In this document: one piece after another, positions 52,957 through 63,826 of the stretch
Layout: each line of letters begins with the position of its first letter
How positions within the stretch are numbered: position 1 is the stretch's first letter
Assembly: GCF_000414115.1 (NCBI RefSeq)
Contig: NZ_AOPZ01000316.1
Location: 1 to 64,000 of the forward strand
Origin: Streptomyces aurantiacus JA 4570
GTDB taxonomy: Bacteria > Actinomycetota > Actinomycetes > Streptomycetales > Streptomycetaceae
DNA: 64,000 bases
Reading direction: 5' to 3'
Program-made: the position numbers and the translations under genes
Notes under the pieces: model-generated
Databases searched by the model: none
Seen by the model: the letters and a program-made list of their open reading frames with translations, nothing else
Told to the model about the DNA's origin: nothing

Positions 52957-55032
52957 ATGGCCGTCACCGCAACCACCCCCACCGCTCGTCCGTCGACAGC
53001 CGCCTCCCGCACGGGCGCGGTCGCGGTGACGGCCGCACTGGTCCTCCTCGTCGCCGCGCTCGCGGTCGTGGACATCACGCAGGGCACGGCCGCCGTCGGC
53101 GCCCCGGAGGTGTGGAAGGCGCTCACCGGCCGGGCCGACCCGGCCGACGCGTCGGTCGTCATCGCCTCCCGGCTGCCGAGGATGACCGCGGGGCTGCTCG
53201 TCGGCGCCGTACTCGGCATCGCGGGCGCCGCCCTGCAGGCGGTCAGCCGCAACGTCCTCGCCGCCCCCGACACCCTCGCCGTCAACGCGGGCTCCTACTT
53301 CGCCCTCGGCCTCGCCGCGGCCTCCGGCATCTCGCTCCCGCTGCTCGCCTCCTCCGGCATCGCGTTCGCCGGCGGTCTCGTGGCGGCGGCCGTCGTCCTC
53401 GGCCTGTCCGGCCTGGGCGCCGGCACGGTCCGGCTCGTCCTCGCCGGCAGCGCCCTCACCCTCGGCCTCACCGCCGTCACCGAGGGGTTGCTCCTGTTGT
53501 TCCCCCAGCAGACGGACGGCCTCTACAAGTGGAACCAGGGCAGCATCGCGCAGAACGGCTTCGACGGCGTGCTGCAGATGCTTCCGATCTGCGCCGTCGG
53601 CCTCGTCGGCCTGGTGCTGCTCGCGCGCAGGGTCGACGCCCTGGCGCTCGGCGACGATGCCGCGCGCGGAGTCGGTGTCCCCGTCCGGGCGACCCGCGTC
53701 ACCGCCGTCGTGCTCGCCGCCCTGCTCTCCACCGCCGCCGTCACCCTCGCCGGCCCCGTCGGCTTCGTCGGCCTGTGCGCCCCGGCCCTCGTGCGCCCCC
53801 TGGCCCGCAGGTTCCGCGCGTTCACCCGCTCGCGGGCGAGTCTGCCGCTCGCCGGCCTCACCGGCGCGGCGCTCGTGCTCGGCTCCGACGTACTGCTGCG
53901 CGCCGTAGTGTCGGCGGACCGGTCGGTGGCCGTGCCGACCGGCGTCGTCACCAGCCTGGTCGGCGCCCTCTTCCTGATCGTCATGGCCGCCAGGGTCCGG
54001 GACCCGGGCGGCGCCGTCCAGGCCGACCGGCTGCGCATCCGCAGCAGGGCCGTCTTCGTCACCACGACGGCCGTTCTGGCCGTCGTGCTCGTCGGCGTGA
54101 CGATCGCCGCCGTGCTCCTCGGCGACAGCAAACTCCTGCTCGGCGACGTCGTGAACTGGGCACAGGGGCGGGCCGGTCAGACCCTCACCTTCGTCCTCGA
54201 CACCCGGGTGCCCCGCGTCCTCGCCGCCCTGCTCGCCGGTGCGGCGCTCGCCCTCGCCGGGACCCTCATCCAGGCCGTGACCCGCAACCCCCTCGCCGAA
54301 CCAGGTGTCCTGGGCGTGACGAACGGTGCCGCGGTCGGTGCCGTCCTGCTCGTGACGACGGTGCCCGCGGTCGGGTCGTGGAGCCTGGCCGCGGGCGCCT
54401 TCGCGGGCGCCGCCGTCAGCTCGGTCCTCGTCTTCGGCCTCGCCGCGAGGGGCGGGTTCCAGCAGAACCGGCTCGTCCTCGTCGGCTTCGGCGTCGCCAC
54501 CGGGGCGTCCGCCGTCATCAGCCTGCTCATCATCCTCACCGACCCGTTCAACGCGACGAAGGCGCTCACCTGGCTCTCGGGCTCGACCTACGGGCGGTCC
54601 CTGCCCGACGTGGTGCCCCTCGCCGTCGTCCTCGCCGTGGGCCTGGCCGTCGCGGTCATGCGGCGCACCGAACTCGACCTCGTGTCGCTCGACGAGGACA
54701 CCCCGAGGCTGCTCGGCCTCGACCTGGGCCGCGGACGCCTGGGCTTCCTCGTCCTCAGCGTCCTGCTGAGCGCCACCGCCGTGGCCGCCGCGGGCACGAT
54801 CGGCTTCGTCGGACTGGTGGCGCCGCACGCGGCCCGCGCCCTCGTGGGCCGGCAGCACGCCAGGGTGGTGCCGGTCGCCGTGCTCCTCGGCGCCATCCTC
54901 GTGTGCACGGCGGACCTGGTGGGCCGCACGGTGATCGCCCCGGCCCAGCTCGGCGCCGGCCTCATGACGGCTGTGATCGGCACGCCGTACTTCCTGTATC
55001 TGCTCGTACGCAGCCGCCGTCGGTCGCCGTGA
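52957..55032 (+). CDS. fused FecCD-type siderophore permease (two domains in one chain)
   Basis: A 691-residue permease made of two FecCD units, about 1-340 and 345-691, each with about nine or ten helices. The first has AGAALQAVSRNVLAAPDTLAV and the second AGTLIQAVTRNPLAEPGVLGV, the paired QAxxRNPLAxP-like hallmark. This is the FhuB arrangement, so one chain replaces the usual dimer. It completes the three-gene importer under the iron box. Confidence 0.93.
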   Translation: MAVTATTPTARPSTAASRTGAVAVTAALVLLVAALAVVDITQGTAAVGAPEVWKALTGRADPADASVVIASRLPRMTAGLLVGAVLGIAGAALQAVSRNVLAAPDTLAVNAGSYFALGLAAASGISLPLLASSGIAFAGGLVAAAVVLGLSGLGAGTVRLVLAGSALTLGLTAVTEGLLLLFPQQTDGLYKWNQGSIAQNGFDGVLQMLPICAVGLVGLVLLARRVDALALGDDAARGVGVPVRATRVTAVVLAALLSTAAVTLAGPVGFVGLCAPALVRPLARRFRAFTRSRASLPLAGLTGAALVLGSDVLLRAVVSADRSVAVPTGVVTSLVGALFLIVMAARVRDPGGAVQADRLRIRSRAVFVTTTAVLAVVLVGVTIAAVLLGDSKLLLGDVVNWAQGRAGQTLTFVLDTRVPRVLAALLAGAALALAGTLIQAVTRNPLAEPGVLGVTNGAAVGAVLLVTTVPAVGSWSLAAGAFAGAAVSSVLVFGLAARGGFQQNRLVLVGFGVATGASAVISLLIILTDPFNATKALTWLSGSTYGRSLPDVVPLAVVLAVGLAVAVMRRTELDLVSLDEDTPRLLGLDLGRGRLGFLVLSVLLSATAVAAAGTIGFVGLVAPHAARALVGRQHARVVPVAVLLGAILVCTADLVGRTVIAPAQLGAGLMTAVIGTPYFLYLLVRSRRRSP

Positions 55033-55179
55033 GGCGGTGCTGACCGGTTGTTGGAGTGCGGCGCCCCGGAACCATCAGGCCGCCACGGGCGCCCTGGGCA
55101 CCAGCGTGCTGCCGCACGCCCTCACCGCCCACGGCCGCTCCGACGTGGCGCACGCCATCGCCACCCAGCCGCCGTGGGA

Positions 55180-55539
55180 TCAGACCTTCTTCTGGGCGGC
55201 GGCGCGGCGCTGCCGTTTGCCCAGCGGTGCCTGGGACAGGTCCTCGGCCTGGGCCCGCAGGTTCTTGTAGCCGTAGCCCCGCTCGTCCAGCCACGCCTTC
55301 GCCGCCTCTTCGGCGCTTTCCGTCGCCTCCAGGATGTCCTCCTCCGCCTCCCCCGAGTCCAGGAAGCGGAAGGTGAAGACGGACCGCGCGACCAGGTCGT
55401 AGCTGAGGTGCCCCTCAGGAGTGAAGGCCGCGCGCAGGATGTCGTGTTCCGCGGCGCGAGCGAGGAGTTCGGCCCGCTGATCGGCGCTGAGCTGGTCGAA
55501 GACACCGCGGACGGTGATACGGAAGGTACGCGTACTCAT
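55180..55539 (-). CDS. DUF6204-family protein
   Basis: A 119-residue protein beginning STRTFRITVRGVFDQLSADQR and carrying LSYDLVARSVFTFRFL. This matches the small actinobacterial DUF6204 family. No function is known. It has no signal peptide and a lysine/arginine-rich tail. It stands alone and converges with the permease gene. Confidence 0.8.
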   Translation of the reverse strand: MSTRTFRITVRGVFDQLSADQRAELLARAAEHDILRAAFTPEGHLSYDLVARSVFTFRFLDSGEAEEDILEATESAEEAAKAWLDERGYGYKNLRAQAEDLSQAPLGKRQRRAAAQKKV

Positions 55540-55676
55540 CCCGCGACCCTAACCAGCAAGATCGGAGGACTCCACCGGGTTTTGAGGCACGGAACAGGGT
55601 CTGGGCGGCGACATCGTCAACGTGGTGCGCGGCTCGGGGATCTTCGTGGGCGGGAGACGCGGGTAGCACGGGAGGT

Positions 55677-57158
55677 ATGGAGAGCGCGAGGCGTGCAGGG
55701 GCCGGACGGGCTGGGCGTACGGGGGCGTTCGCCGCGGTCGATCTGGGGGCGTCCAGCGGACGCGTCATGGTCGGCCGCGTCGGCCCCGACACCCTCGGCC
55801 TCGCCGAGGCGCACCGCTTCCCCAACCGTCCGGTCCGCCTCGCGGAGGGACTGCGCTGGGACGTGCTCGGTCTGTACGCGGGCGTCCTGGACGGCCTGCG
55901 CGCGGCGGGCGGGGTGGACTCGATCGGCATCGACGGCTGGGGCGTCGACTACGGCCTGCTCGACGGCGACGGCCGGCTGCTCGGCAATCCGGTCCACTAC
56001 CGCGACGCACGCACCGACGGCATGGCGCAAAGGGCGTGGGCGACGGTTCCCGCGGAGCGGCTGTACGCCGAGACCGGCATCCAGGACACGCCCATCAACA
56101 CCCTCTACCAACTCCTGGCCGCCCAAGGTACGGAGCAACTCGCCGCAGCGGCACGCCTGTTGCTCATCCCCGACCTCATCACGTACTGGCTGACCGGCGA
56201 GCAGGGCACGGAGCTCACGAACGCCTCCACCACCCAGCTGATCGACCCACGCACGGGCACCTGGGCGCACACGGTGGCCGGCGCCCTGGGCATCGACCTC
56301 TCCCTCTTCGCCCCGCTGCGTCGCCCCGGCGACCCGGCAGGCCGACTGCTGGCCCACGCGGCCGAGTTCACGGGACACGAGACACCGGTCACGACGGTCG
56401 GCTCGCACGACACCGCGTCCGCCGTGGCCGCCGTCCCCGCGACCGAGGGCGAGCGCTTCGCGTACATCTGCACCGGCACCTGGTCCCTCGCGGGGCTCGA
56501 ACTCCACGCGCCCGTCCTGACCGAGCGGAGCCGGGCCGCGAACTTCACCAACGAACTGGGCATCGACGGGACGGTCCGCTATTTGCGCAACATCACGGGC
56601 CTGTGGCTGGTCCAGGAGTGCATGCGTTCCTGGGGCGAGTCGGACGTCGTGCGGCTGCTGCGGGAAGCGGCCGCCGTGCCCGGCCTGCGGTCGGTCGTGG
56701 ACGCCTCCGACCCCGTGTTCCTGGCGCCGGGCCGGATGCCGGAACGGATCGCCGAGGCATGCCGGGCCACCGCGCAGCCCGCGCCGGTGACCCGCGCCGA
56801 GATCACCCGCTGCATCCTCGACTCGCTCGCCCTCGCCCATCGCCGCGCCGTCGAGGACGCCCAGCGGCTCGCCGACCACCCGGTCGACGTCGTGCACGTG
56901 GTGGGCGGCGGGGCGCGCAACCGCCTGCTGTGCCAACTGACCGCCGACGCCTGCGGGGTGCCGGTGGTCGCCGGCCCGGCCGAGGCCGCCGCGCTCGGCA
57001 ACGTCCTCGTGCAGGCCCGCGCCCAGGGCCTCGTCGACGACCGGGCCGCGATGCGCGAACTCGTCGTACGCACACAGCCCTTGACGCGCTACGAGCCGAC
57101 CCGCGGCCGGGACGCGGGCGCCTGGGAGGCGGCGGCCCGTCGCCTCCCAGGGCCATGA
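55677..57158 (+). CDS. rhaB: rhamnulokinase
   Basis: A 493-residue FGGY-family sugar kinase. It has FAAVDLGASSGRVMVGRV (phosphate 1 motif), GIDGWGVDYGLLD, NASTTQLIDPRTGTW, ICTGTWSLAGLEL and VVHVVGGGARNRLLCQL, in the order found in RhaB, which phosphorylates L-rhamnulose at O-1. The start is uncertain: the ATG at 55677 has GGGAGG almost touching it. No other rhamnose gene is nearby, so the gene is an orphan here. Confidence 0.9.
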   Translation: MESARRAGAGRAGRTGAFAAVDLGASSGRVMVGRVGPDTLGLAEAHRFPNRPVRLAEGLRWDVLGLYAGVLDGLRAAGGVDSIGIDGWGVDYGLLDGDGRLLGNPVHYRDARTDGMAQRAWATVPAERLYAETGIQDTPINTLYQLLAAQGTEQLAAAARLLLIPDLITYWLTGEQGTELTNASTTQLIDPRTGTWAHTVAGALGIDLSLFAPLRRPGDPAGRLLAHAAEFTGHETPVTTVGSHDTASAVAAVPATEGERFAYICTGTWSLAGLELHAPVLTERSRAANFTNELGIDGTVRYLRNITGLWLVQECMRSWGESDVVRLLREAAAVPGLRSVVDASDPVFLAPGRMPERIAEACRATAQPAPVTRAEITRCILDSLALAHRRAVEDAQRLADHPVDVVHVVGGGARNRLLCQLTADACGVPVVAGPAEAAALGNVLVQARAQGLVDDRAAMRELVVRTQPLTRYEPTRGRDAGAWEAAARRLPGP

Positions 57159-57242
57159 GACGGGCGGAGGGGAGGGGAGAAGTGGGCGCTCACCGGCGCC
57201 TACCGGGCGTGATGCGGATGTCATTCGGTCGTCATCCGGGCA

Positions 57243-58892
<1,650 letters not shown>

Positions 58893-58992
58893 CGGATGCT
58901 CCGCGGCTCGCAGGGGAGCCGGGCAGCAGGAAGTGGCCGCCCGGCGGGACCGGGACGGCGAGCGCGGATTCAGCAGGGAAAGGGCGCCGCCG

Positions 58993-59037
58993 TCAGCGGG
59001 CGGAGCGGACCTTCTGCGACCAGATACCTCGTGCCAT
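58993..59037 (-). CDS. 14-codon leader ORF upstream of the ABC-F gene
   Basis: The minus strand reads [14 protein letters not shown] and stops, 100 bases upstream of the ABC-F start. No ribosome site precedes its ATG, so it may be leaderless. Between it and the ABC-F start, GCCGGGC (58918-58924) and GCCCGGC (58939-58945) can pair. ARE ABC-F genes are often induced by antibiotic-stalled leader translation that alters such a hairpin. It is a plausible attenuator and not proven. Confidence 0.5.
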   Translation of the reverse strand: MARGIWSQKVRSAR

Positions 59038-59147
59038 GCCGATCAAGGTAACAGCGCCGGCGCGTCGCGGGCCACCGGTTTTCGCTGTCGCACGGCGGAC
59101 CTGCCCGCCTCCTTTTGACCGCTGGTGGGAGGCGGGGCGCACCTCGC

Positions 59148-59885
59148 TCACTCCTCAGTCACCAGGAACTCGCGCAGATCCACGACCCCGTACCCCTTCG
59201 CACCGATGGCGTCGATGATGCGGGGCAGTGCCTGGGCGTCGAGCACGATCCCGTCACTGGTGCTGCCCACATGCATCTGGATGATCGCGCCCGGGGCGAG
59301 GGCGGCGATGGCCCGTTCGACCACCCGCTCCACGGTCATGCCGCGGCCCGGCCCGAGGTAGCCGTTGGTGTCGGTGGTGAACTCGATCGCCGCGTAGCCG
59401 AGACGGTTGACGTCGGCGACCGACGCAGCCGTGGTGGAGCTGTAGGGGAAACGGAAGAACGGCAGCGGCTCGGTCCGCGCCGCGGCCCGGATCGCCCTGT
59501 CGGCGCGCCGCACCTCCCGCTCCCGGGCCGTCGTACTCAGGTCGTCGAAGTACGGGTGGCTGTAGGAGTGGTTGCCGAGGCCGTGCTCGGCGCCCATGGC
59601 CCGCACGGCCGCGGGGCGGGCCTCGGCGAACTTTCCGGTGGGGAAGAACGTCGCCGCGAGCCGGCGGCGCCGCAGCTCGGCCAGGACAACGTCCACACCG
59701 CTCTCGTCCCACGCCGCGTTGAAGGTCAGCGCGACCACCTTGCGGGAGGTGGGCAGACGGCGGATCTCGCGCCCCAGCAGCGACGCAGGGGGCCGGGGCC
59801 GCGCCGCGGCGGCCCGTCCCGCCGCGCACGGCGCCAGCCCCGCGCCCACCATCCCCGCCAGCACAGCCCGTCGTGTCGAGTTCAT
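59148..59885 (-). CDS. secreted polysaccharide deacetylase (NodB-like, variant motif)
   Basis: A 245-residue exported protein. The N-terminus STRRAVLAGMVGAG has a twin-arginine-like start, and the signal ends near AAARP. The NodB domain shows motif 2 GNHSYSHPYFDDLS (metal-binding His pair) and motif 3 RFPYSSTT, but motif 1 reads TFNAAWDE where TFDDG is usual, so the catalytic Asp is displaced to the later Asp. Such variants occur in sporulation-linked deacetylases. It would remove acetyl groups from cell-wall or other polymers. The ATG at 59885 is used. Confidence 0.85.
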   Translation of the reverse strand: MNSTRRAVLAGMVGAGLAPCAAGRAAAARPRPPASLLGREIRRLPTSRKVVALTFNAAWDESGVDVVLAELRRRRLAATFFPTGKFAEARPAAVRAMGAEHGLGNHSYSHPYFDDLSTTAREREVRRADRAIRAAARTEPLPFFRFPYSSTTAASVADVNRLGYAAIEFTTDTNGYLGPGRGMTVERVVERAIAALAPGAIIQMHVGSTSDGIVLDAQALPRIIDAIGAKGYGVVDLREFLVTEE

Positions 59886-59966
59886 ACTTCGCGAGTCTGC
59901 GTGGACGAGTCCCCCGGCTCCGCGCTCCCGTGCCGCGCAACCGGGTGATCCTCGTCCGCCAGTGCC

Positions 59967-60437
59967 TCAGAAGGGCTTGGTGGGCAGGTACTTGCCGTCG
60001 AGGGTGATGACGGCGCGCTCACCGCCGTCGGGGTCGGCGACCTTCCGCACGTCCAGCTTGAAGTTGATCGCGGAGATGATGCCGTCCCCGAACTGCTCGT
60101 GGACCAGGGCCTTGAGGGTGGTGCCGTACACCTGGAGCATCTCGTGGAAGCGGTAGATCGTCGGGTCGGTGGGGATGCCGCCGGGGATCGAACCGCGGGT
60201 CGGGATGGTCTGCAGCAGCATCACCGCGTCCTCGTCGAGCCCCAGCAACTCGGCGACCGCCGTCGCCGAACTCTCCGGCAGGGCGTGCTGGCCCAGGACA
60301 GCGGCGGTGACGAACGCGACCGACAGACCGGCGGTGTCCGCGATCTGCTGCCAGGAGAGGTTCTTGCGGGTCTTGGCCTCGACGGCGGCGATCGCGAGCT
60401 GCTGGCGAGCGGTGTTGTCGAACTGGGCGTGAATCAT
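59967..60437 (-). CDS. cynS: cyanate hydratase (cyanase)
   Basis: A 156-residue cyanase. It has an N-terminal helix-turn-helix-like domain ([21 protein letters not shown]) and the conserved C-terminal domain ([16 protein letters not shown] and [10 protein letters not shown]), which carries the catalytic Arg, Glu and Ser. It converts cyanate plus bicarbonate to ammonia and carbon dioxide. It is 118 bases downstream of a carbonic anhydrase gene in the same direction. Confidence 0.96.
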   Translation of the reverse strand: MIHAQFDNTARQQLAIAAVEAKTRKNLSWQQIADTAGLSVAFVTAAVLGQHALPESSATAVAELLGLDEDAVMLLQTIPTRGSIPGGIPTDPTIYRFHEMLQVYGTTLKALVHEQFGDGIISAINFKLDVRKVADPDGGERAVITLDGKYLPTKPF

Positions 60438-60555
60438 GAGGCGTTTTCCTTTGTGTGGGCACCGTCCACCGAGGCGGGGACGGCGGGTTCGGGGCGTCCG
60501 GGGGCCCGGACGAGATCAAGGGGTGTGGCCATAGGGGGAGCGAGGGGCGGGTGGG

Positions 60556-61158
60556 TCAGGCCGCCAGTAGCGGACGCGCCCCGGTGTCGAGTTCGTCGAC
60601 GGCGCCCGTGGAGATGTCGAAGACCCAGCCGTGCAGCCGGACATCGCCGTCGGCGAGTGCGCGGGCGACCGAGGGATGGGTGGCGAGGTTGGCCAACTGC
60701 GCGGCGACGTTCTGCCGCACCAGCGCGGCGACGGCGTCCTCGCCCGCTGCCGGAGCGGTGGTGCGGGCCCGGGAGGCGTCGGCGTGGCGCAGCCAGTCGG
60801 CGATGGCCGGTGCGCCGGACAGGTCGTGGCCCTCGGCGAGGGCGGTCATGGCGCCGCAGCCCGAATGCCCGCAGACGACGATGTCCCGCACACCGAGGAC
60901 GGCGACCGCGTACTCGATGCCGGCGGCCACCGCGTCGGCGCCGGGGGCGTAGGCGGGCACGAGGTTGCCGGCGGTGCGGACGACGAACAGCTCGCCGGGT
61001 TCGGTCTGGGTGATCAGCTCGGGCACGACACGGGCATCGGAGCAGCCGATGAACAGCGTGCCGGGCCGGTGGGTGGCTGCCAGGTGGGCGAAGAGCCCGG
61101 ATTTGGCGGGGAAGACCTCCCGCTGGAAGCGGTCGACTCCTTCGGAGAGATGACGCAC
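60556..61158 (-). CDS. cynT: beta-carbonic anhydrase of the cyanate operon
   Basis: A 200-residue beta-carbonic anhydrase with the zinc ligands in FIGCSDARVVPE (Cys and Asp) and CGHSGCGAMTAL (His and Cys). It re-forms bicarbonate, which cyanase consumes, preventing loss of carbon dioxide. It is the first gene of a two-gene operon with cynS and divergent from a LysR regulator. Confidence 0.95.
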   Translation of the reverse strand: MRHLSEGVDRFQREVFPAKSGLFAHLAATHRPGTLFIGCSDARVVPELITQTEPGELFVVRTAGNLVPAYAPGADAVAAGIEYAVAVLGVRDIVVCGHSGCGAMTALAEGHDLSGAPAIADWLRHADASRARTTAPAAGEDAVAALVRQNVAAQLANLATHPSVARALADGDVRLHGWVFDISTGAVDELDTGARPLLAA

Positions 61159-61224
61159 GGCCCAAACTCCCTTCGATCGGGTTGTCGGTGGGGCCCGACG
61201 TCATTCACTGTGCATGAGCTGCAC

Positions 61225-61287
61225 CTATAGCGTCCAAGACGTGCTACCTCTGTCTGCCATCGGTGACACCTATAGCTACGTCTATAG
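61225..61287. promoter_or_regulatory. repeated CTATAG sites in the cyn divergent promoter
   Basis: CTATAG occurs at 61225-61230, 61270-61275 and 61282-61287, twice within the longer CACCTATAGC. The last two are 12 bases apart, about one helical turn. They lie between cynT and the LysR gene and are likely regulator contacts. The binding protein is inferred. Confidence 0.6.
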
Positions 61288-61295
61288 TCGAAGTC

Positions 61296-62189
61296 ATGAA
61301 GCCGGAGCTGCGTCACCTGCGTTATCTGCTCGCCGTGGCCGAACACGCGAACTTCACCCGCGCCGCGGAAGAGCTGCGCATTTCCCAGCCCACCCTCTCC
61401 CAGCAGGTCAGGCAGCTGGAGAAGGCTCTGGGCGTGCAGCTCCTGGACCGCACCGGCCGCTCCGTACGCCTCACGGACGCCGGGTCCGCCTATGTCCACC
61501 ACGCCCGGCGCGCGCTGCGGGACCTGGCGGCGGGGGAGCGGGCCGTCCTCGACGTGCACGACCTCTCCCGCGGCCACCTCCGCCTCGCCGTCACCCCCAC
61601 CTTCACCGCGTACCTCACGGGCCCGCTCGTCGCCGGGTTCTACGACCGTCACCCCGGCATCACCCTCGATGTGCGAGAGATGACGCAGGACCGCATGGAG
61701 GCCGAGCTCCTGGACGACCGGCTGGACCTCGGCGTCGCCTTCAGCGGCGCGCACCTGCCGGGCGTTGAGGCGGACACCCTGTGCGCCGAGAGCCTCAGCC
61801 TCGTCGTGGGCGCCGGGGACCCGGAAGCCGACCGCCCCGGCCCCCTGCCGGTCACTGACCTGAGGGAGCGTCACCTCGCCCTCCTCAGCGAGGACTTCGC
61901 GACGCGTCGGCACATCGACGATCACTTCACCGCTCACGGCGTTCGGCCGCGTATCGCGATCGAGGCCAACTCCGTCAACGCTCTCATCGAGATCGTGGCC
62001 CGCACTTCGCTGGCCACCGTCCTGCCGGACGCGGTGACCCGCGACCACCCCCACCTGGCTCCCGTGCCTCTCGCTCCCGCGATCCCCTCGCGCACCGTCA
62101 CCCTGCTCCGCCGCGAAAGCGCCTACCGAAGCGCCGCAGTTCGCGCCTTCACGGAGCTGGCCGGCCAGTGGGCACGGTCCCTCGACTGA
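61296..62189 (+). CDS. cynR: LysR-family regulator of cyanate genes
   Basis: A 297-residue LysR protein. The N-terminal HTH is ELRHLRYLLAVAEHANFTRA and AAEELRISQPTLSQQVRQLE, and the rest is an effector-binding domain (ITLDVREMTQDRMEAELLDDR). Its position, divergent from cynT-cynS across a 137-base gap with repeated CTATAG sites, makes it the likely CynR, which senses cyanate. I use the ATG at 61296. Confidence 0.88.
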   Translation: MKPELRHLRYLLAVAEHANFTRAAEELRISQPTLSQQVRQLEKALGVQLLDRTGRSVRLTDAGSAYVHHARRALRDLAAGERAVLDVHDLSRGHLRLAVTPTFTAYLTGPLVAGFYDRHPGITLDVREMTQDRMEAELLDDRLDLGVAFSGAHLPGVEADTLCAESLSLVVGAGDPEADRPGPLPVTDLRERHLALLSEDFATRRHIDDHFTAHGVRPRIAIEANSVNALIEIVARTSLATVLPDAVTRDHPHLAPVPLAPAIPSRTVTLLRRESAYRSAAVRAFTELAGQWARSLD

Positions 62190-62226
62190 GACCGACGCTC
62201 ACCGCTTGCGGCGCACGCACGGCCGT

Positions 62227-62266
62227 GGACATCGCACAGTCGCGGACATCGCACAGTCGTGGACAT
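62227..62266. repeat. 17-bp tandem repeat upstream of the transporter gene
   Basis: GGACATCGCACAGTCGC (62227-62243) is followed at once by GGACATCGCACAGTCGT (62244-62260) and a partial copy GGACAT. The repeat lies in the leader between cynR and the transporter. Confidence 0.75.
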
Positions 62267-62294
62267 TTCAATCAGGCTCCTGGAGCCTGTTCCT

Positions 62295-63242
62295 GTGGAC
62301 TCGCCGCTGACCACCTATCTGCTGCCTGTCGTCCTCGCCGTGATCATGTTCGGTCTCGGACTCGGCCTGACCGCGGCGGACTTCCGCAGGATCGTGTCCT
62401 GTCCGTGGCCGGTGGCCGTCGCTCTCGTCTGCCAGCTGGTGCTGCTGCCCGCCGCCTGCCTGGGCCTGGTCCTCGCCTTCGACCTGAGCCCGGCCCTGGC
62501 CGTCGGCATGATGCTGCTCGCGGCCTCGCCCGGCGGCACGATGGCGAACATCTTCAGTCATCTCTTCGGCGGCGACGTCGCCCTCAACGTCACGCTGACC
62601 GCCATCAATTCGGTGATCGCCGTCTTCACGCTGCCGGTTGTCGTGAACCTCTCCCTCGACCACTTCATGGCCGGTTCGGACGAGGCGCTGGGCCTGCGCT
62701 TCGACAAGACGCTGCAGGTCTTCCTGATCGTGCTGGTGCCGGTCGCGGCGGGGATGCTGGTACGGCAACGCCATCCGCGCTTCGCGGAGCGCTCCACGCA
62801 GGCGGTCAAGGTGACGGCGGTGACCGTGCTCATCGGCATCATCATCGTCGCGGTCGCCGCCGAGCGGGAGAACGTGCTCGGCTATCTCGCCGACGTCGGT
62901 CTCGTCGTCTTCCTCTTCGCCGCGATCTCCCTCATCACCGGCTACGGGGCGACCCGGCTGGCCCGCGGCGACCACCGGCAGTCCGTCGCCACCTGCTTCG
63001 AGATCGGCATGCACAACACCACGCTGTCGCTGGCCATCGCCCTCAGCCCTTCGCTGCTGGACAGCTCCCGAATGGCCATCCCCTCGGCGGTGTACGCGGT
63101 GGAGATGTTCGCGATGGCCATGGCCGCCGGTTTCCTCCTGCGCCGGATCGCGCCGCCCGAGGGCGCGGCCGACACGGCCGTAGCGCTCCCGGCGTCCACT
63201 TCCGCGAGGCGGCTCACGGGTTCTGACGGGCACGCCGACTGA
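62295..63242 (+). CDS. bile acid:sodium symporter (BASS) family transporter
   Basis: A 315-residue membrane protein with about nine or ten helices. It carries MMLLAASPGGTMANIFSHL and CFEIGMHNTTLSLAIALS, the two conserved ion-binding crossover motifs of BASS transporters. They couple sodium entry to uptake of organic anions. The GTG at 62295 has GGAG upstream; a GTG at 62259 lies within a tandem repeat. It may or may not belong with the cyanate genes. Confidence 0.88.
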   Translation: MDSPLTTYLLPVVLAVIMFGLGLGLTAADFRRIVSCPWPVAVALVCQLVLLPAACLGLVLAFDLSPALAVGMMLLAASPGGTMANIFSHLFGGDVALNVTLTAINSVIAVFTLPVVVNLSLDHFMAGSDEALGLRFDKTLQVFLIVLVPVAAGMLVRQRHPRFAERSTQAVKVTAVTVLIGIIIVAVAAERENVLGYLADVGLVVFLFAAISLITGYGATRLARGDHRQSVATCFEIGMHNTTLSLAIALSPSLLDSSRMAIPSAVYAVEMFAMAMAAGFLLRRIAPPEGAADTAVALPASTSARRLTGSDGHAD

Positions 63243-63684
63243 GAATCAGCCGGTCCAGGGAGAGGGGGCCCGGCCCGGTGAAGACGAGCAGCAGGAACGC
63301 CCAGCAGTAGAACGCGGCGGACTCTCCGCCGTTGTCCAGGGGTATCAAGCCCTGGGAGGCATGAGTCTCGAAGTACGCGTATGCCATCTCCCCAGAACAG
63401 ATCAGGGCCGCCGTACGGGAACCGAGGCCGAGCATCACCAGCGTGCCGCCCACGAGTTCGATGACAGCGGCGTACCAGATGGGCCAGGAGCCCAGAGCAG
63501 CGGTCTCGACCTCGGGCCCCGCGGCCGGACCGATCACTCCGAAGAGCGAGCCGAGGCCGTGACAGGCGAAGAGCAGCCCGACAACGATCCGGAAGAGGGA
63601 GAGGGCGTAGGGGCGTAAGGTGTCGATCCGCCTGGCGATCGCAGCAGACCGTTCCGTTGACGGGGCGGTGGATGTGGGATGCAT
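63214..63684 (-). CDS. DoxX-family membrane protein
   Basis: A 156-residue four-helix protein with LFRIVVGLLFACHGLGSLFG and GSRTAALICSGEMAYAYF, both DoxX-family features. DoxX proteins are small membrane proteins linked to redox or stress functions. The ATG at 63684 has GGGAGA upstream. The last 29 bases overlap tail-to-tail with the transporter gene. Confidence 0.87.
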   Translation of the reverse strand: MHPTSTAPSTERSAAIARRIDTLRPYALSLFRIVVGLLFACHGLGSLFGVIGPAAGPEVETAALGSWPIWYAAVIELVGGTLVMLGLGSRTAALICSGEMAYAYFETHASQGLIPLDNGGESAAFYCWAFLLLVFTGPGPLSLDRLILSRRARQNP

Positions 63685-63826
63685 GGGGCGTCTCCCTGTA
63701 GGGGCCAGTCGGGCGCGTGAGAACCGCTGTGCTCCACCCTCGCCCGAGGCGTCATCACCACGCGTCGTACGGCTGACGACTGCTGTCGTACTCCCTGCGT
63801 AGTACCAGGGAGGCGGGCTTCGAGTT

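Noticed and set aside
52795-54858. Minus-strand open frame of 687 codons opposite the permease gene
   Set aside because: Highly charged shadow; the plus strand has a double FecCD permease.
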